The notes under the pieces are model-generated. The model ran no database searches and was not told where the DNA came from. It was given only the letters and a program-made list of their open reading frames with translations. Positions 42,756 through 51,683 of a DNA stretch of 64,000 bases are shown piece by piece (positions within the stretch are counted from its first letter, which is position 1; each line of letters starts with the position of its first letter). This stretch comes from Actinomycetes bacterium (lineage in GTDB: Bacteria; Actinomycetota; Coriobacteriia; Coriobacteriales; Eggerthellaceae): the NCBI GenBank assembly GCA_023394615.1, contig JAEXAI010000021.1:41480-105479 (forward strand). Reading direction: 5' to 3'. The position numbers and the translations under genes were made by a program.

Positions 42756-43976
42756 ATGACCCCACGAAACAATCGGAAACAGACGGGCAACAATACCCAG
42801 CCCCAATCGGGCTATTCTGGCTCCCCCCAGGTAGGCGGTTTTAAACCGGCCTTTTCCCCTTCTTCGACTCGGGGCAGTGCGGGGTCGAAAGAATTCAATA
42901 TGGGAAAAGCGAGCACTGGGCAGGCAAGCGATCATTCGCGCGGCAGTGCCAAGTACTCCGTGAAGGCGAGCAAAAAGAAGAGAGGGCGCGGCAAAAAGAT
43001 TGCGCTCGTAGTGTGCCTCGTGTTGGCAACGCTGCTCATCGGCGGGGGCGTGGCTGTAGCCAAATACATAGATTCCCTGAATGCGGAAATGACGATAGAG
43101 GACCCCGAAGAGGCGCAGGCTATTGAAGCAGCGCTGACGCCTACCGTGTCGAACGAACCATTCTATGCCATGATTATCGGATCGGATACGCGCAACGACG
43201 ACGAGGGTGCCCGGTCGGACACGAACATCGTGGCGCGTGTAGACCTGCAAAGCGGGACTATCACTCTTATATCCATCCCTCGTGATACTGCCATCAATTT
43301 GGAAGGCTACGGAACGGTGAAGTTCAATGCGGCCTACGATGCAGGTGGAGCGGCTGGTGCTATTAAGGCGGCAGAGCAGCTGCTGGGCATAAAGATTTCC
43401 CACTACGCAGAAGTCGATTTTGATGGTGTGGTCAATTTGGTGGATGCTATGGGCGGCGTAACCGTGGATGTGCCTATGGCTATCGAGGACGCGGACGCCG
43501 GTGGATCGGTTCCCCAAGGAACACAGACGCTTGATGGCGAGCATGCCCTGATTTTCGCACGGTCGCGTTCATACGTGTCAGGCGATTTTCAGCGCACCAC
43601 CTGTCAGCGCTTATTGGTTGAGGCTATGATGAACAAAGTGATGACCATGCCTGCGACCGACCTACCCGGCGTGATAACGCAAGCGGCTAAATGCGTGACT
43701 ACCGACATGAAGGTTACCGACATTATCGGCTACGCGCAGTCTTTCCAGAAGCTGGGCAAAGTGACCATGTATTCCGCCATGGTTCCTTCAACAACTGCAG
43801 AACAGAATAGTGTATCGTATGTGGTATGCGATACGAAAACCCTGAAAAAGATGATGGAAGTCGTCGAAGCGGGTGGAGATCCATCAACAGTAACCACAGA
43901 TACTACGGTCAGCAGTAGCCAAGAGGCGAAGGCAGAAGGGGCCGAAGCGACACCGGTTTACGTGCAGACTCCCTAG
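42756..43976 (+). CDS. LytR-CpsA-Psr (LCP) family cell-wall glycopolymer ligase
   Basis: 406 residues. A long basic, disordered cytoplasmic N-terminus (about 1-75), one membrane helix (ALVVCLVLATLLIGGGVAVA, about 82-101), then the extracellular LCP domain with RSDTNIVARVD, SIPRDTAI, KFNAAYDAGGA and FARSRSYVSGDFQRTTCQR. LCP enzymes transfer lipid-linked polymers to peptidoglycan. Start ATG 42756 has GAGGAG upstream. Followed 35 bases later by the MenD-like gene. Confidence 0.92.
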   Translation: MTPRNNRKQTGNNTQPQSGYSGSPQVGGFKPAFSPSSTRGSAGSKEFNMGKASTGQASDHSRGSAKYSVKASKKKRGRGKKIALVVCLVLATLLIGGGVAVAKYIDSLNAEMTIEDPEEAQAIEAALTPTVSNEPFYAMIIGSDTRNDDEGARSDTNIVARVDLQSGTITLISIPRDTAINLEGYGTVKFNAAYDAGGAAGAIKAAEQLLGIKISHYAEVDFDGVVNLVDAMGGVTVDVPMAIEDADAGGSVPQGTQTLDGEHALIFARSRSYVSGDFQRTTCQRLLVEAMMNKVMTMPATDLPGVITQAAKCVTTDMKVTDIIGYAQSFQKLGKVTMYSAMVPSTTAEQNSVSYVVCDTKTLKKMMEVVEAGGDPSTVTTDTTVSSSQEAKAEGAEATPVYVQTP

Positions 43977-44011
43977 CCTGCACTTGCCGGGCGAATAAAA
44001 GGAGATGCGCG

Positions 44012-46597
44012 ATGAGCGAAGAGGAAACCCAGCCGATTGATAGGCGAATAATCGCTGCTGCCCAGCGTGCGATAGCCAGGGAAGAGGCTCGTCGGCAAGC
44101 CGAAGCGCAGGCCAACAATGAGACGGGGGCATCATCGCAGCTGCAATCTGCGCAGCCCGCATCTGAGGGGAGCACGCAGCGAGCTGCGGATGCGTCGGCG
44201 GCTACTTCACGAGAGGCGGCCCATCAAGAAGCACTGCGTCAATGGCGCGCGCAAGAAGATGCTCGCCGTCAAGCAGCTGTGCGTGGCGATGCCTCTCAAG
44301 ATCCAGACGCGAATGAGCCGCTGACCCGTTCTCTTCGACAAGCGCAAGAAGAAGCGCAGCGTCGTGCGCAGGAACAGGAAGAAGCCCGACTCGACCGCGA
44401 GCGAGCAATGCGCGAGCGTCAAGAGGAAGCGGAAGCGGCTTCAAAAGCTGCCGCTGAAGCCTCGATGCAGGCTGCCCGTGCGCAAGCGGCGAAAAACCAG
44501 GCTGCACGAGAGCAGGCCATGCAAAGCCAAAGCAAGTATCAATCTTCGCAGCAAGGCGCTTACCAACCCCCGGCTGAATCGACCCCGATATCCTATCGGG
44601 AGATTCGCAAGCCGCTCGTGCGGGATGACGGTGAAGGCCAAAACGAAATCCAAGAAGAGGATGCAACGTCGGCAGCGCCAAGTGATATGACTTCTGATGC
44701 TTCAACATGTGATGGAAAAGTGCCCGATGGTGTCCTGATTGAGGCTAACGATACGGATGCTTCACAGCAGCAGTCGGCTGAAGAAATCATTTCTCTTTCC
44801 CCCGAAGAGGAAATATCGAAGTATCTGGACGCCTTCTTTATCGAGCTTGCGCGTTGCGGTGTGCGGGATGCGGTGGTAAGCCCCGGCATACACTCGATGC
44901 CGCTTATACTGAAAGCCAATGAGCACATTGAATCGGTGCATGTGGTGGTGGATGAGCGCAGCGCAGCGTTTTTCGCGCTGGGCCTTGCCCGCGCAACCGG
45001 TAATCCGGTTGTATCCATATGCGCGGGTGGGATGGTGGCCGCCAACTGGTTGCCTGCGATAATGGAAGCTCAGCAGGCTCGCGTGCCGTTGTTGATGTTG
45101 ACGGCGGGTGTTTTTTCGCCGTCGCCGCTTTTCGAGCCCGCGGGTAGCGATGCGACCGCAGGGTTTCTGGACGCTTCGGTGAAACTGCACATTACCATGC
45201 CCGCGCCCGCAGCCGATGAAGAGTCTTTGGCATTCGCGCGTCAGGCGGCGCTTGACGGATGCATCGCGGCGCATGGAGCCCTGCCCGGAGCGGCCAGCTG
45301 CGATGGCGGCCCGGTACACATCGGGTTTTCTTTTCAGAAGGATTCAAGAGTGGTTCCATGTACTGATTTTGAGAGCCCCCGGACGCTGCCTCCCACGGTC
45401 GTGCCTGGTCAAGGATTGCTGCCGCGCGATGCTATGGGATTGTTCCACGTGCTGAAAGGTAAGCGAGCCGTGGCTTTGTGCGGCGAAGGTACGTGTGTGG
45501 AAGAGGCAGATGCGCGCATCATGCTGGAATTCGCGCACAAACGCAACATTCCTATTTTGGCAGATCCGCTATCTGGCCTGCGCAACTATGATGACTCGCT
45601 GGTTATAGATTGTTACGACACCGTTTTCGCGCACGACGAGGTGCCGGCCGTGGATGTGGTCGTGCGTTTCGGACGCTGGCCGCAATCGCCGTGGCTGCGT
45701 CGTGGTATCAGCGATTATGGGGCAACTCAGATTGTGGTGGATATGCGCGATACACGCGACGACCTGAATTCGACAGATTTGTTTGTGCGATGCGCACCTG
45801 TGGTGTTTGCCCAGGCCATGATAGACGTGCATGCGCCGGGAACCGCCAGCGCGACGTGCGCGAAAGAATGGACGGTCGCAAACGACGAGGCTTCCATGAA
45901 AATAGGTGCGGTGCGCACCGACAGAAATATGGATGCGTTCGAGGGCGCGTACGTGGACGAGATGCTGGATAGCATCCCCGAAGGATCCCTGCTGTATTGC
46001 GGGAGCGGTTTGAGTGCGCGGGTGTTGGAAACGTTTTACTGCCGACGGGCGAAAGACCTGACGGTTTTGGGAAGTGGGCATCTGCAGGGCATCGATGGTG
46101 CTCTGTCGATGGCTATGGGAGCCGCGCAGGCATTTGGCCAGACGACAATCCTCCTAGGCGATATCGCATTCTTGCGGGATTCAACGGCATTGGCGTTGCA
46201 GGGTGAGATGAGCTTGCACGCGGATGTGTTTGCTGAGAAACGCGGCGCATCCGGCGAGGAATACCGCGGTCGTTATGCAGGAAGCGAGGGGCATGGCAGC
46301 GAATCTTCTGCACAGCCCAGTATCGTTATCGTGCTTTTGAATAACAACGGCGAGGGCTTGCATGACCTGCCTGAGCGTTTCGTAGACGAGCGTACCTATG
46401 AGAGATTGTTCATCGCACCGCAAGACGTCGACTTCAAACATTTAGCTGCGGCTTATGACGTATCATGTCGTCGCGTGAGCACCGTGCATGATTTCCGACG
46501 CGCATACAACGCGTTTTTGGGACGCCCCGGCATCAGCTTGATTGATGTGCCGCTGCCCCTTGTTGGCGTGGCCGATCGATTCGAGCCGTATTGCTGA
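44012..46597 (+). CDS. MenD-like thiamine-diphosphate enzyme with long charged N-terminus
   Basis: 861 residues. Residues 1-265 are a Glu/Arg/Ala/Gln-rich helical, probably coiled-coil extension. From about 266 the protein follows MenD (SEPHCHC synthase of menaquinone synthesis). The ThDP-activating Glu is kept (VVDERSAAFFALGLARATG), as are the cofactor motif LLGDIAFLRD and LLNNNGEGL. But the substrate residues differ: PGSRSTPL of MenD is PGIHSMPL, CTSGTAAAN is CAGGMVAAN, and the LTADRP motif is LTAGVF. About 40 extra residues sit after GDIAFLRD. It could be a diverged MenD or a paralogue with a new substrate. It follows the LCP gene. Confidence 0.78.
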   Translation: MSEEETQPIDRRIIAAAQRAIAREEARRQAEAQANNETGASSQLQSAQPASEGSTQRAADASAATSREAAHQEALRQWRAQEDARRQAAVRGDASQDPDANEPLTRSLRQAQEEAQRRAQEQEEARLDRERAMRERQEEAEAASKAAAEASMQAARAQAAKNQAAREQAMQSQSKYQSSQQGAYQPPAESTPISYREIRKPLVRDDGEGQNEIQEEDATSAAPSDMTSDASTCDGKVPDGVLIEANDTDASQQQSAEEIISLSPEEEISKYLDAFFIELARCGVRDAVVSPGIHSMPLILKANEHIESVHVVVDERSAAFFALGLARATGNPVVSICAGGMVAANWLPAIMEAQQARVPLLMLTAGVFSPSPLFEPAGSDATAGFLDASVKLHITMPAPAADEESLAFARQAALDGCIAAHGALPGAASCDGGPVHIGFSFQKDSRVVPCTDFESPRTLPPTVVPGQGLLPRDAMGLFHVLKGKRAVALCGEGTCVEEADARIMLEFAHKRNIPILADPLSGLRNYDDSLVIDCYDTVFAHDEVPAVDVVVRFGRWPQSPWLRRGISDYGATQIVVDMRDTRDDLNSTDLFVRCAPVVFAQAMIDVHAPGTASATCAKEWTVANDEASMKIGAVRTDRNMDAFEGAYVDEMLDSIPEGSLLYCGSGLSARVLETFYCRRAKDLTVLGSGHLQGIDGALSMAMGAAQAFGQTTILLGDIAFLRDSTALALQGEMSLHADVFAEKRGASGEEYRGRYAGSEGHGSESSAQPSIVIVLLNNNGEGLHDLPERFVDERTYERLFIAPQDVDFKHLAAAYDVSCRRVSTVHDFRRAYNAFLGRPGISLIDVPLPLVGVADRFEPYC

Positions 46598-46730
46598 TGC
46601 GGGCGGAGCTGGTATTTGAGATGAGCGCGGCGGCGATAGTGCGGGCGCGACGGGGCGCTACGAAGGTGGCATGGACGGGTCAAAGAGTCACAACGATGCC
46701 CCCATTTTCCACGATTGCGAGGAATCGCGC

Positions 46731-47345
46731 ATGAAACTGCTCATTGCCTCCGATATACACGGATCGGCTACGTGGTGCGAAAAACTGATGGGCGCAATCG
46801 AAGCGGAATCTCCCGACAAGGTAGTCTTGCTGGGTGATCTGCTGTATCACGGTCCGCGAAACGACCTGCCTGAGGGCTATGCTCCTAAGCAGGTGATTTC
46901 GATGTTGAATGGAATAGCCGGAAGCATTGCGGCCGTGCGCGGCAACTGCGAGGCTGAAGTGGATCAGATGGTGCTGGACTTTCCCTGCATGGTCGACTAT
47001 GCGCTGCTCTTCGATGGCACACGGCAGCTATTTTGCACGCATGGACACCTCTGGAATCCGGAAAACATGCCAGCGATGGCGTCGGGAAAGCCGAGCGTGC
47101 GGGCGGGTGAGCAGTTTGGCGCTCAGGTAGACGGTCAGCAAAGCGTTCGGGCAGGAGATCAGGCGGGGAAGCAACGGGACATGCTGCCCTCCGTGTTCCT
47201 GTACGGTCACACGCATGTGAAGCAAAACCAGCTGGTGAACGATGTGCTGCTGGTGAATCCAGGCAGCGTGAGTATTCCCAAAGATGGCTCGCACAGTATA
47301 GCGCTCTACTGCGATGGAGAAGTCGAGCTGCGCGAACTGCAATAG
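46731..47345 (+). CDS. YfcE/MJ0936-type metallophosphoesterase
   Basis: 204 residues from ATG 46731 with GAGGAA upstream. Metal-binding motifs are ASDIHGSATW, LLGDLLYHG, RGNCEAEVD, THGHLW and YGHTHVKQN. This is the YfcE family of small phosphodiesterases, cytoplasmic and of unknown physiological substrate. About 25 extra Gln/Gly-rich residues (AQVDGQQSVRAGDQAGKQ) interrupt the fold between THGH and GHTH. Follows the MenD-like gene in the same direction. Confidence 0.88.
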   Translation: MKLLIASDIHGSATWCEKLMGAIEAESPDKVVLLGDLLYHGPRNDLPEGYAPKQVISMLNGIAGSIAAVRGNCEAEVDQMVLDFPCMVDYALLFDGTRQLFCTHGHLWNPENMPAMASGKPSVRAGEQFGAQVDGQQSVRAGDQAGKQRDMLPSVFLYGHTHVKQNQLVNDVLLVNPGSVSIPKDGSHSIALYCDGEVELRELQ

Positions 47346-47372
47346 TCGAGGGCGGACATCTTGGTGACGAGC

Positions 47373-47416
47373 CACCTAATCACCTAATCACCCAATCGCC
47401 CAATCACCCAATCACC
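47373..47416. repeat. Five and a half copies of an 8-base tandem repeat
   Basis: CACCTAAT twice, then CACCCAAT, CGCCCAAT, CACCCAAT and a half copy CACC, in the 89-base spacer between the phosphoesterase and the convergent degV gene. Probably a simple-sequence repeat of variable copy number. Confidence 0.85.
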
Positions 47417-47434
47417 GTCCGCAGCTTTTGAGCG

Positions 47435-48316
47435 TTATCCTATCGTCTGTACGACAATTCCCAGCAACCCCGGTCCGGTATGAACCACCAACGCAGGCGA
47501 GATGTCGTGGCCATTCATGATAACCTCAGCATTGGGGAAGTACTCTGGTGCTCGATGCAGCAGATCGGCAGCTTCCTTTTCAGCATCTCCTTGCGCTATT
47601 GCAACGCGATATGGGCGATTGGGCATCACGCATGCCTGAGCAAGTTCGACGGATTTCGCAATCGATTTCTTGCGCCCACGAGCCTTTGCGCAGACCACGT
47701 ATTTGCCCTCCTCGTCGCACGTGATGATGGGTCGCAGATTCAGCACCGACCCCATCGAGTAAACAGCCTTGTTGATACGTCCTCCCTTGTACAGGTATTC
47801 CAGCGTATCGGTGACGAAGAAAACGTGCGTGTTGGCGACGCATCGGGAAAGCTCACGGACGATTTTTTCAAGGGGAAGTCCTTGGTCGATGAGCTCGGTG
47901 GCGCGCACCACCGCTATTCCGGCGCCGATGCCGATGCTTTTAGTATCCACGAGTTTTACCGTGAGGTCGGGATAACTTGCAGCTACGCTTCTAAACAGGT
48001 TGAATGTAGCGGAAAGCCCTGACGAGATAGTCACGCAGAGCACATGGGTGAAGCCGTCTTTTAGCACGCGGTCGAACATTTGGTGCACGACGGCGGGCGT
48101 GGGAGTAGATGTGGAGGGGATTTCTTCGGGCATGCGAGCATATACTTGCGCGGGAGTGATATCCACTCGGTCGCGATATGAACGGTCGGGGTAGTTGATT
48201 GCAAGCGGCACGATATAGACCGGGTGAGAATCGGAGCAGCTGGCTGGAACGTCACAGCAGGTATCGGTTATGATGGCGATTTTTTCGTCGGATGTGGCAT
48301 GGGTTTTCAGGAACAT
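47435..48316 (-). CDS. DegV-family fatty-acid-binding protein
   Basis: 293 residues. DegV/FakB proteins hold a fatty acid for phosphorylation by FakA. Family signatures: IITDTCCDVP at the N-terminus, YIVPLAINY, STSTPTPAVV, CVTISSGLSATFN and VVHTGPGLLGIVV at the end. No fakA is in the window. Start ATG 48316 with AAGGA upstream. Divergent from the DUF1836 gene, with palindromes in the shared spacer. Confidence 0.9.
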   Translation of the reverse strand: MFLKTHATSDEKIAIITDTCCDVPASCSDSHPVYIVPLAINYPDRSYRDRVDITPAQVYARMPEEIPSTSTPTPAVVHQMFDRVLKDGFTHVLCVTISSGLSATFNLFRSVAASYPDLTVKLVDTKSIGIGAGIAVVRATELIDQGLPLEKIVRELSRCVANTHVFFVTDTLEYLYKGGRINKAVYSMGSVLNLRPIITCDEEGKYVVCAKARGRKKSIAKSVELAQACVMPNRPYRVAIAQGDAEKEAADLLHRAPEYFPNAEVIMNGHDISPALVVHTGPGLLGIVVQTIG

Positions 48317-48331
48317 GGAGTGTCCTTATCT

Positions 48332-48367
48332 ATCTAGTATGAAAAACTAGATTAAATAGTAAATCTA
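48332..48367. promoter_or_regulatory. Overlapping inverted repeats between degV and the DUF1836 gene
   Basis: ATCTAGT-N7-ACTAGAT (48332-48352) overlaps TAGATT-N8-AATCTA (48348-48367). They stand in the divergent promoter spacer and could bind a regulator of one or both genes. Confidence 0.5.
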
Positions 48368-48424
48368 AACATGTCAAGTGATACGACCGCAAAGACACGT
48401 ATAATCAAAGGGCAACTAACGCTT

Positions 48425-48470
48425 TACGGGATACGGGATACGGGACACTGGATACGGGATACTGGAAGGA
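48425..48470. repeat. Imperfect 7-base tandem repeats before the DUF1836 gene
   Basis: ACGGGAT/ACGGGAT/ACGGGAC, then a degenerate ACTGGAT/ACGGGAT/ACTGGA run directly before the ribosome site of the next gene. Copy-number change would alter promoter or leader spacing. Confidence 0.7.
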
Positions 48471-48477
48471 GGGCGCA

Positions 48478-49224
48478 ATGCCAAAAGAAAACTCGAAGGG
48501 CGCGGCGAACAAAAGCGTTGCAGCCGAAAAGGTCGGGAAAGATTCAGCAGATGAGCCTGCGACCTCGAAGACGGAAGCCAAACGAGCGCAAGTCAGCGCC
48601 ATCGCGCAAAACGACCAAGCCGAATTCCTCCGCGCCATCGCGCAAAACGACCAAGCCGAATTCCTCCGCGCCATTGCAACCTTCCATTTGCCGCGCTACA
48701 GCCAGATTCCCGACATCAGTCTGTATATGGATCAGCTGATAACCTACATCACCGAGTGCGTCTCGCTGTTGGATGCATCAGGCGACAAGCCGCTCACGCC
48801 GTCGATGGTGAACAATTACGTGAAGCAGCACCTTGTGCCGCAGCCGAAAAAGAAACGCTACGACCCTGTTCATGTAGCCTATTTAATATCCGTGTGCGTG
48901 CTGAAGAGGACGTTTAGCATCGCCGATATCGATCGTCTCATTCAGTTGGAAGTAAAGCATCGCTACCAGATTCCCGATGCGTACGATTTTTTCTGCATGG
49001 CCTTTGAGGAGAGCCTGCGCGTGCTTTTTTGCGGAAGGGCATCGGTGGATACCATCGCCGATTTGCGGCTGGTCGTCCAAGAGGGGGCCTTTTCATTGCA
49101 GGTTGAAAATCTTGGCGATGTGAACCCCGACAGACGCGTTGCGATAGCGGCGGCAACCAGTGCGGCTGGCAAAGTGTACGTTGATAAACAACTCGATTGG
49201 TTGCAGGCGAAAGCGGTAGAATAG
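48478..49224 (+). CDS. DUF1836 protein with internal 12-residue tandem repeat
   Basis: 248 residues. The first 40 are Lys/Ala/Glu-rich. Then a 12-residue unit (AIAQNDQAEFLR) occurs twice, encoded by a perfect 36-base tandem repeat (48596-48631 and 48632-48667), with a partial third start. The DUF1836 domain follows (about 65-200: FHLPRYSQIPDISLYMDQ, LTPSMVNNYVKQ, RYDPVHVAYLI), a family with a MerR-like helix-turn-helix look and unknown role. GAAGGAGG ribosome site. Divergent from degV. Confidence 0.85.
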   Translation: MPKENSKGAANKSVAAEKVGKDSADEPATSKTEAKRAQVSAIAQNDQAEFLRAIAQNDQAEFLRAIATFHLPRYSQIPDISLYMDQLITYITECVSLLDASGDKPLTPSMVNNYVKQHLVPQPKKKRYDPVHVAYLISVCVLKRTFSIADIDRLIQLEVKHRYQIPDAYDFFCMAFEESLRVLFCGRASVDTIADLRLVVQEGAFSLQVENLGDVNPDRRVAIAAATSAAGKVYVDKQLDWLQAKAVE

Positions 49225-49306
49225 GCGAAAAGCAAAACCGTCGAATCGTGCCCCGAAGCGCCAAGCATCGCTGCAGGCTGGGGTGCCCGAAAACGAAGGA
49301 GCAACC

Positions 49307-49930
49307 ATGAAGGTATTGATGTTGAACGGCAGCTGCAATATGAAGGGATGCACGTTCACTGCGTTGACGGAAATTGGCCAGACCCTTGAAGGCTTGGGCA
49401 TTGATTACGAGATTCATCAAATGGGTGCAGCACCGGTGCGCGATTGCATCGGGTGCGGAAAGTGCCGGGGGCACAATGTGTGCATCTTCGATGACAACTT
49501 CGTGAATGAGTTCACCCAGAAGGCAAAGGATGCCGACGGGTTCGTTTTCGGCACGCCGGTATATTACGCACATCCGTCTGGGCGTGTGCTGTCTTTTCTG
49601 GATCGTTGCTTCTTCAGTAACGGCTCCTCGTTCATGCACAAGCCTGGTGCGGCCGTGGCATCAGCGCGACGTGCGGGCACGACAGCGTCTCTTGATGCGA
49701 TGAACAAATACTTCGGCATCTCGCAGATGCCCCAGGTCGGTTCGTCGTATTGGAACATGGTCCACGGCAATTCGCCTGAAGACGTGAGGCAGGATGAAGA
49801 GGGACTGCAGATTATGCGCAACCTGGCCCGCAACATGGCATGGGTGTTGAAGTGCATTGAGGCGGGTCGTGCTGCAGGTGTGCAGATGCCCGAAACGGAA
49901 CATTCGCATCGCACCAACTTCATCCATTAG
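49307..49930 (+). CDS. Iron-sulfur flavoprotein / NADPH-dependent FMN reductase family
   Basis: 207 residues from ATG 49307 with GAAGGAG upstream. Flavodoxin-like FMN phosphate loop LNGSCNMKGCTFTAL at the start; cysteine motif CIGCGKCRGHNVC (about 48-60) consistent with a 4Fe-4S cluster as in Isf proteins; FGTPVYYAHPSG. It would carry electrons in a redox reaction of unknown substrate. Monocistronic, facing the convergent DUF2130 gene. Confidence 0.86.
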   Translation: MKVLMLNGSCNMKGCTFTALTEIGQTLEGLGIDYEIHQMGAAPVRDCIGCGKCRGHNVCIFDDNFVNEFTQKAKDADGFVFGTPVYYAHPSGRVLSFLDRCFFSNGSSFMHKPGAAVASARRAGTTASLDAMNKYFGISQMPQVGSSYWNMVHGNSPEDVRQDEEGLQIMRNLARNMAWVLKCIEAGRAAGVQMPETEHSHRTNFIH

Positions 49931-49939
49931 AAAAGCGCT

Positions 49940-51421
49940 TCAGAGGGTTTCGTTGCTTGTTTCTTGCTCCTGTGCCAAATCGTCAAACTTCTGCTTCATG
50001 GTGGGATTGTTGCGGGTCAGGCGCTTGATGGTCAAATCTTGCGCCTTGTCGTTTGCCAGCCGCAGGTTGTTTTCCGACGAAAGCAGCGCCTTTTTCGTTT
50101 TTTCCAGATGATCGATAGTCTTATCTATTTCGTCGATGGCTGTTTTGAACTTGTCGCTCGCGATGCGGTAGTTGCGTCCGAATTTGTCCTTGAAATCGTC
50201 CATCTGATCTTCGAAATGAGTGATGTCGATATTCTGGTTGCGAATCAGCGCCAGCTCGGATTTGTAGCGCAATGAGCTTAAAGCCGCATTGCGCAGAATG
50301 CTGATGATGGGGATGAAAAACTGCGGGCGGATTACGTACATTTTGTCATAGCGATACGACATATCCACGATGCCTTCGTTGTAAAGCTCGCTTTCAGGCT
50401 CTAACAGCGTCACCAGCACAGCGTACTCGCAGCCCTTTTTTGCGCGGTCGCGGTCGAGCTTGGCGAAGAAATCGGCGTTTTTGTGCTTGTGCGACGATTC
50501 GTCCTGCTCGTTTTTCATCTCGAACATGATGGACACGATCTCGTTGCTCTCTTCGTCATCTTCCCGGAAGACGAAATCGCCCTTGGTGCCCTCGACGACT
50601 TCGTTGTCCTTTTCGAAATAGGCGCGCGGAAATGCCGTGGCGCGAATCTTGTTGAATTCGTTTTCGCAATGCTGCTCCAGCGATTCGCCCACCATTTTGG
50701 TGTTAAGGCGCGCTTTCAGATCTTTGTAGCGTTCGATTTCGCTGTCTTTGTAGGAGATGATGTCCTCTTTGGCTTTGAGCTCGATAGACATCTGCTCGCG
50801 CAGGGCGCTTTCCGACTGCTTCTTTTCGGCGATGACCAGTTCCACCTTGTTCGCCAGTGAGTCACGCTCCTTTTCAACAGCGGTTGTAGCCTGAGTGACG
50901 GCCAGTTGTTTTTCGGCGTCGAAGCTTTGGCGCGAGGACTCTATCTGCTGTTGCAGGCGGGCGATAAGGGCGTCTTTTTCAGCTGTCGCACTTTGCAGGG
51001 CGCTTTCGCGTTCGGACTTTGCAGACCGCTCGCGCTGCTGCTGCTCGCGCTCCCAACTTTCTCGCTGCGCTTTTGCCGCTTGCTCAAGGTTCTCGCGTTG
51101 GATCTTTGCCTCGTGCTGCAAGCTTTCCAGCTGGGCCTTTGCGGCTTGCGCATTTTGCAGTTGCTCTCGCTTTAAAGCCGACAGGTTTTCCTGCAGCTTG
51201 GCGATTGTCTGATCTTTGCCGGATACCTCGTCGTGGAGCTGGCTTTGCGTTTGCGCTATCGCAAGCTTCACCGCTTGGTCTTTCTGGTTTTGCAGCTGCT
51301 GTTCTTGGCGCTCTATCTCCCGATGGAACTCCCCGTCACGTACCTGTTTGACGATTTCCGCATAACCGGTGTCGTCCACTTTGAAGATTGTTCCGCAATT
51401 CGGGCATTTGATTTCGTTCAT
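49940..51421 (-). CDS. DUF2130 coiled-coil protein with zinc-finger start
   Basis: 493 residues. It starts MNEIKCPNCGTIFKVDD, a zinc-finger-like CxxC, then has a long Gln/Glu/Arg-rich coiled coil (about 35-260). The DUF2130 domain follows (about 270-480, with KGDFVFRE, EMKNEQDES and NADFFAKLDRDRAKKGCEYAVLV). The last motif has a nuclease-like Glu-x-Lys arrangement; nuclease function is only inferred. ATG 51421 with AGGAG. A far upstream extension in the same frame is not used. Confidence 0.86.
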   Translation of the reverse strand: MNEIKCPNCGTIFKVDDTGYAEIVKQVRDGEFHREIERQEQQLQNQKDQAVKLAIAQTQSQLHDEVSGKDQTIAKLQENLSALKREQLQNAQAAKAQLESLQHEAKIQRENLEQAAKAQRESWEREQQQRERSAKSERESALQSATAEKDALIARLQQQIESSRQSFDAEKQLAVTQATTAVEKERDSLANKVELVIAEKKQSESALREQMSIELKAKEDIISYKDSEIERYKDLKARLNTKMVGESLEQHCENEFNKIRATAFPRAYFEKDNEVVEGTKGDFVFREDDEESNEIVSIMFEMKNEQDESSHKHKNADFFAKLDRDRAKKGCEYAVLVTLLEPESELYNEGIVDMSYRYDKMYVIRPQFFIPIISILRNAALSSLRYKSELALIRNQNIDITHFEDQMDDFKDKFGRNYRIASDKFKTAIDEIDKTIDHLEKTKKALLSSENNLRLANDKAQDLTIKRLTRNNPTMKQKFDDLAQEQETSNETL

Positions 51422-51683
51422 GAGTGCTCCTGTCAGTCGTGGCTCTATTCTAGACGATTCGCTGGAATGGCGTGTGCGAGGAATCGGTACTGTTGGGCTG
51501 GGGCCTCCGTTTCGGTATAGATGGATATGCTTGCCAAAACGGTAGTTCGCAATCAAAGCCTCCATGCACGTGGGCGAATCGTGATGCAGCGTGCAAACGA
51601 GCGCAAAGCATGCGAGAATAGCCGCACGGCAAATACTCGCGTTGCGGCAAAATCCCATCGCGAACTCGAAACCAAGGAATAAC

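Noticed and set aside
42669..43544. A 291-codon frame antisense to the LCP gene
   Set aside because: The LCP domain on the plus strand is unmistakable; the antisense frame shows no family features.
45440..45456. Another parS-like site (CCACGTG core)
   Set aside because: Only the CACGTG core agrees; the flanking arms do not match the consensus.
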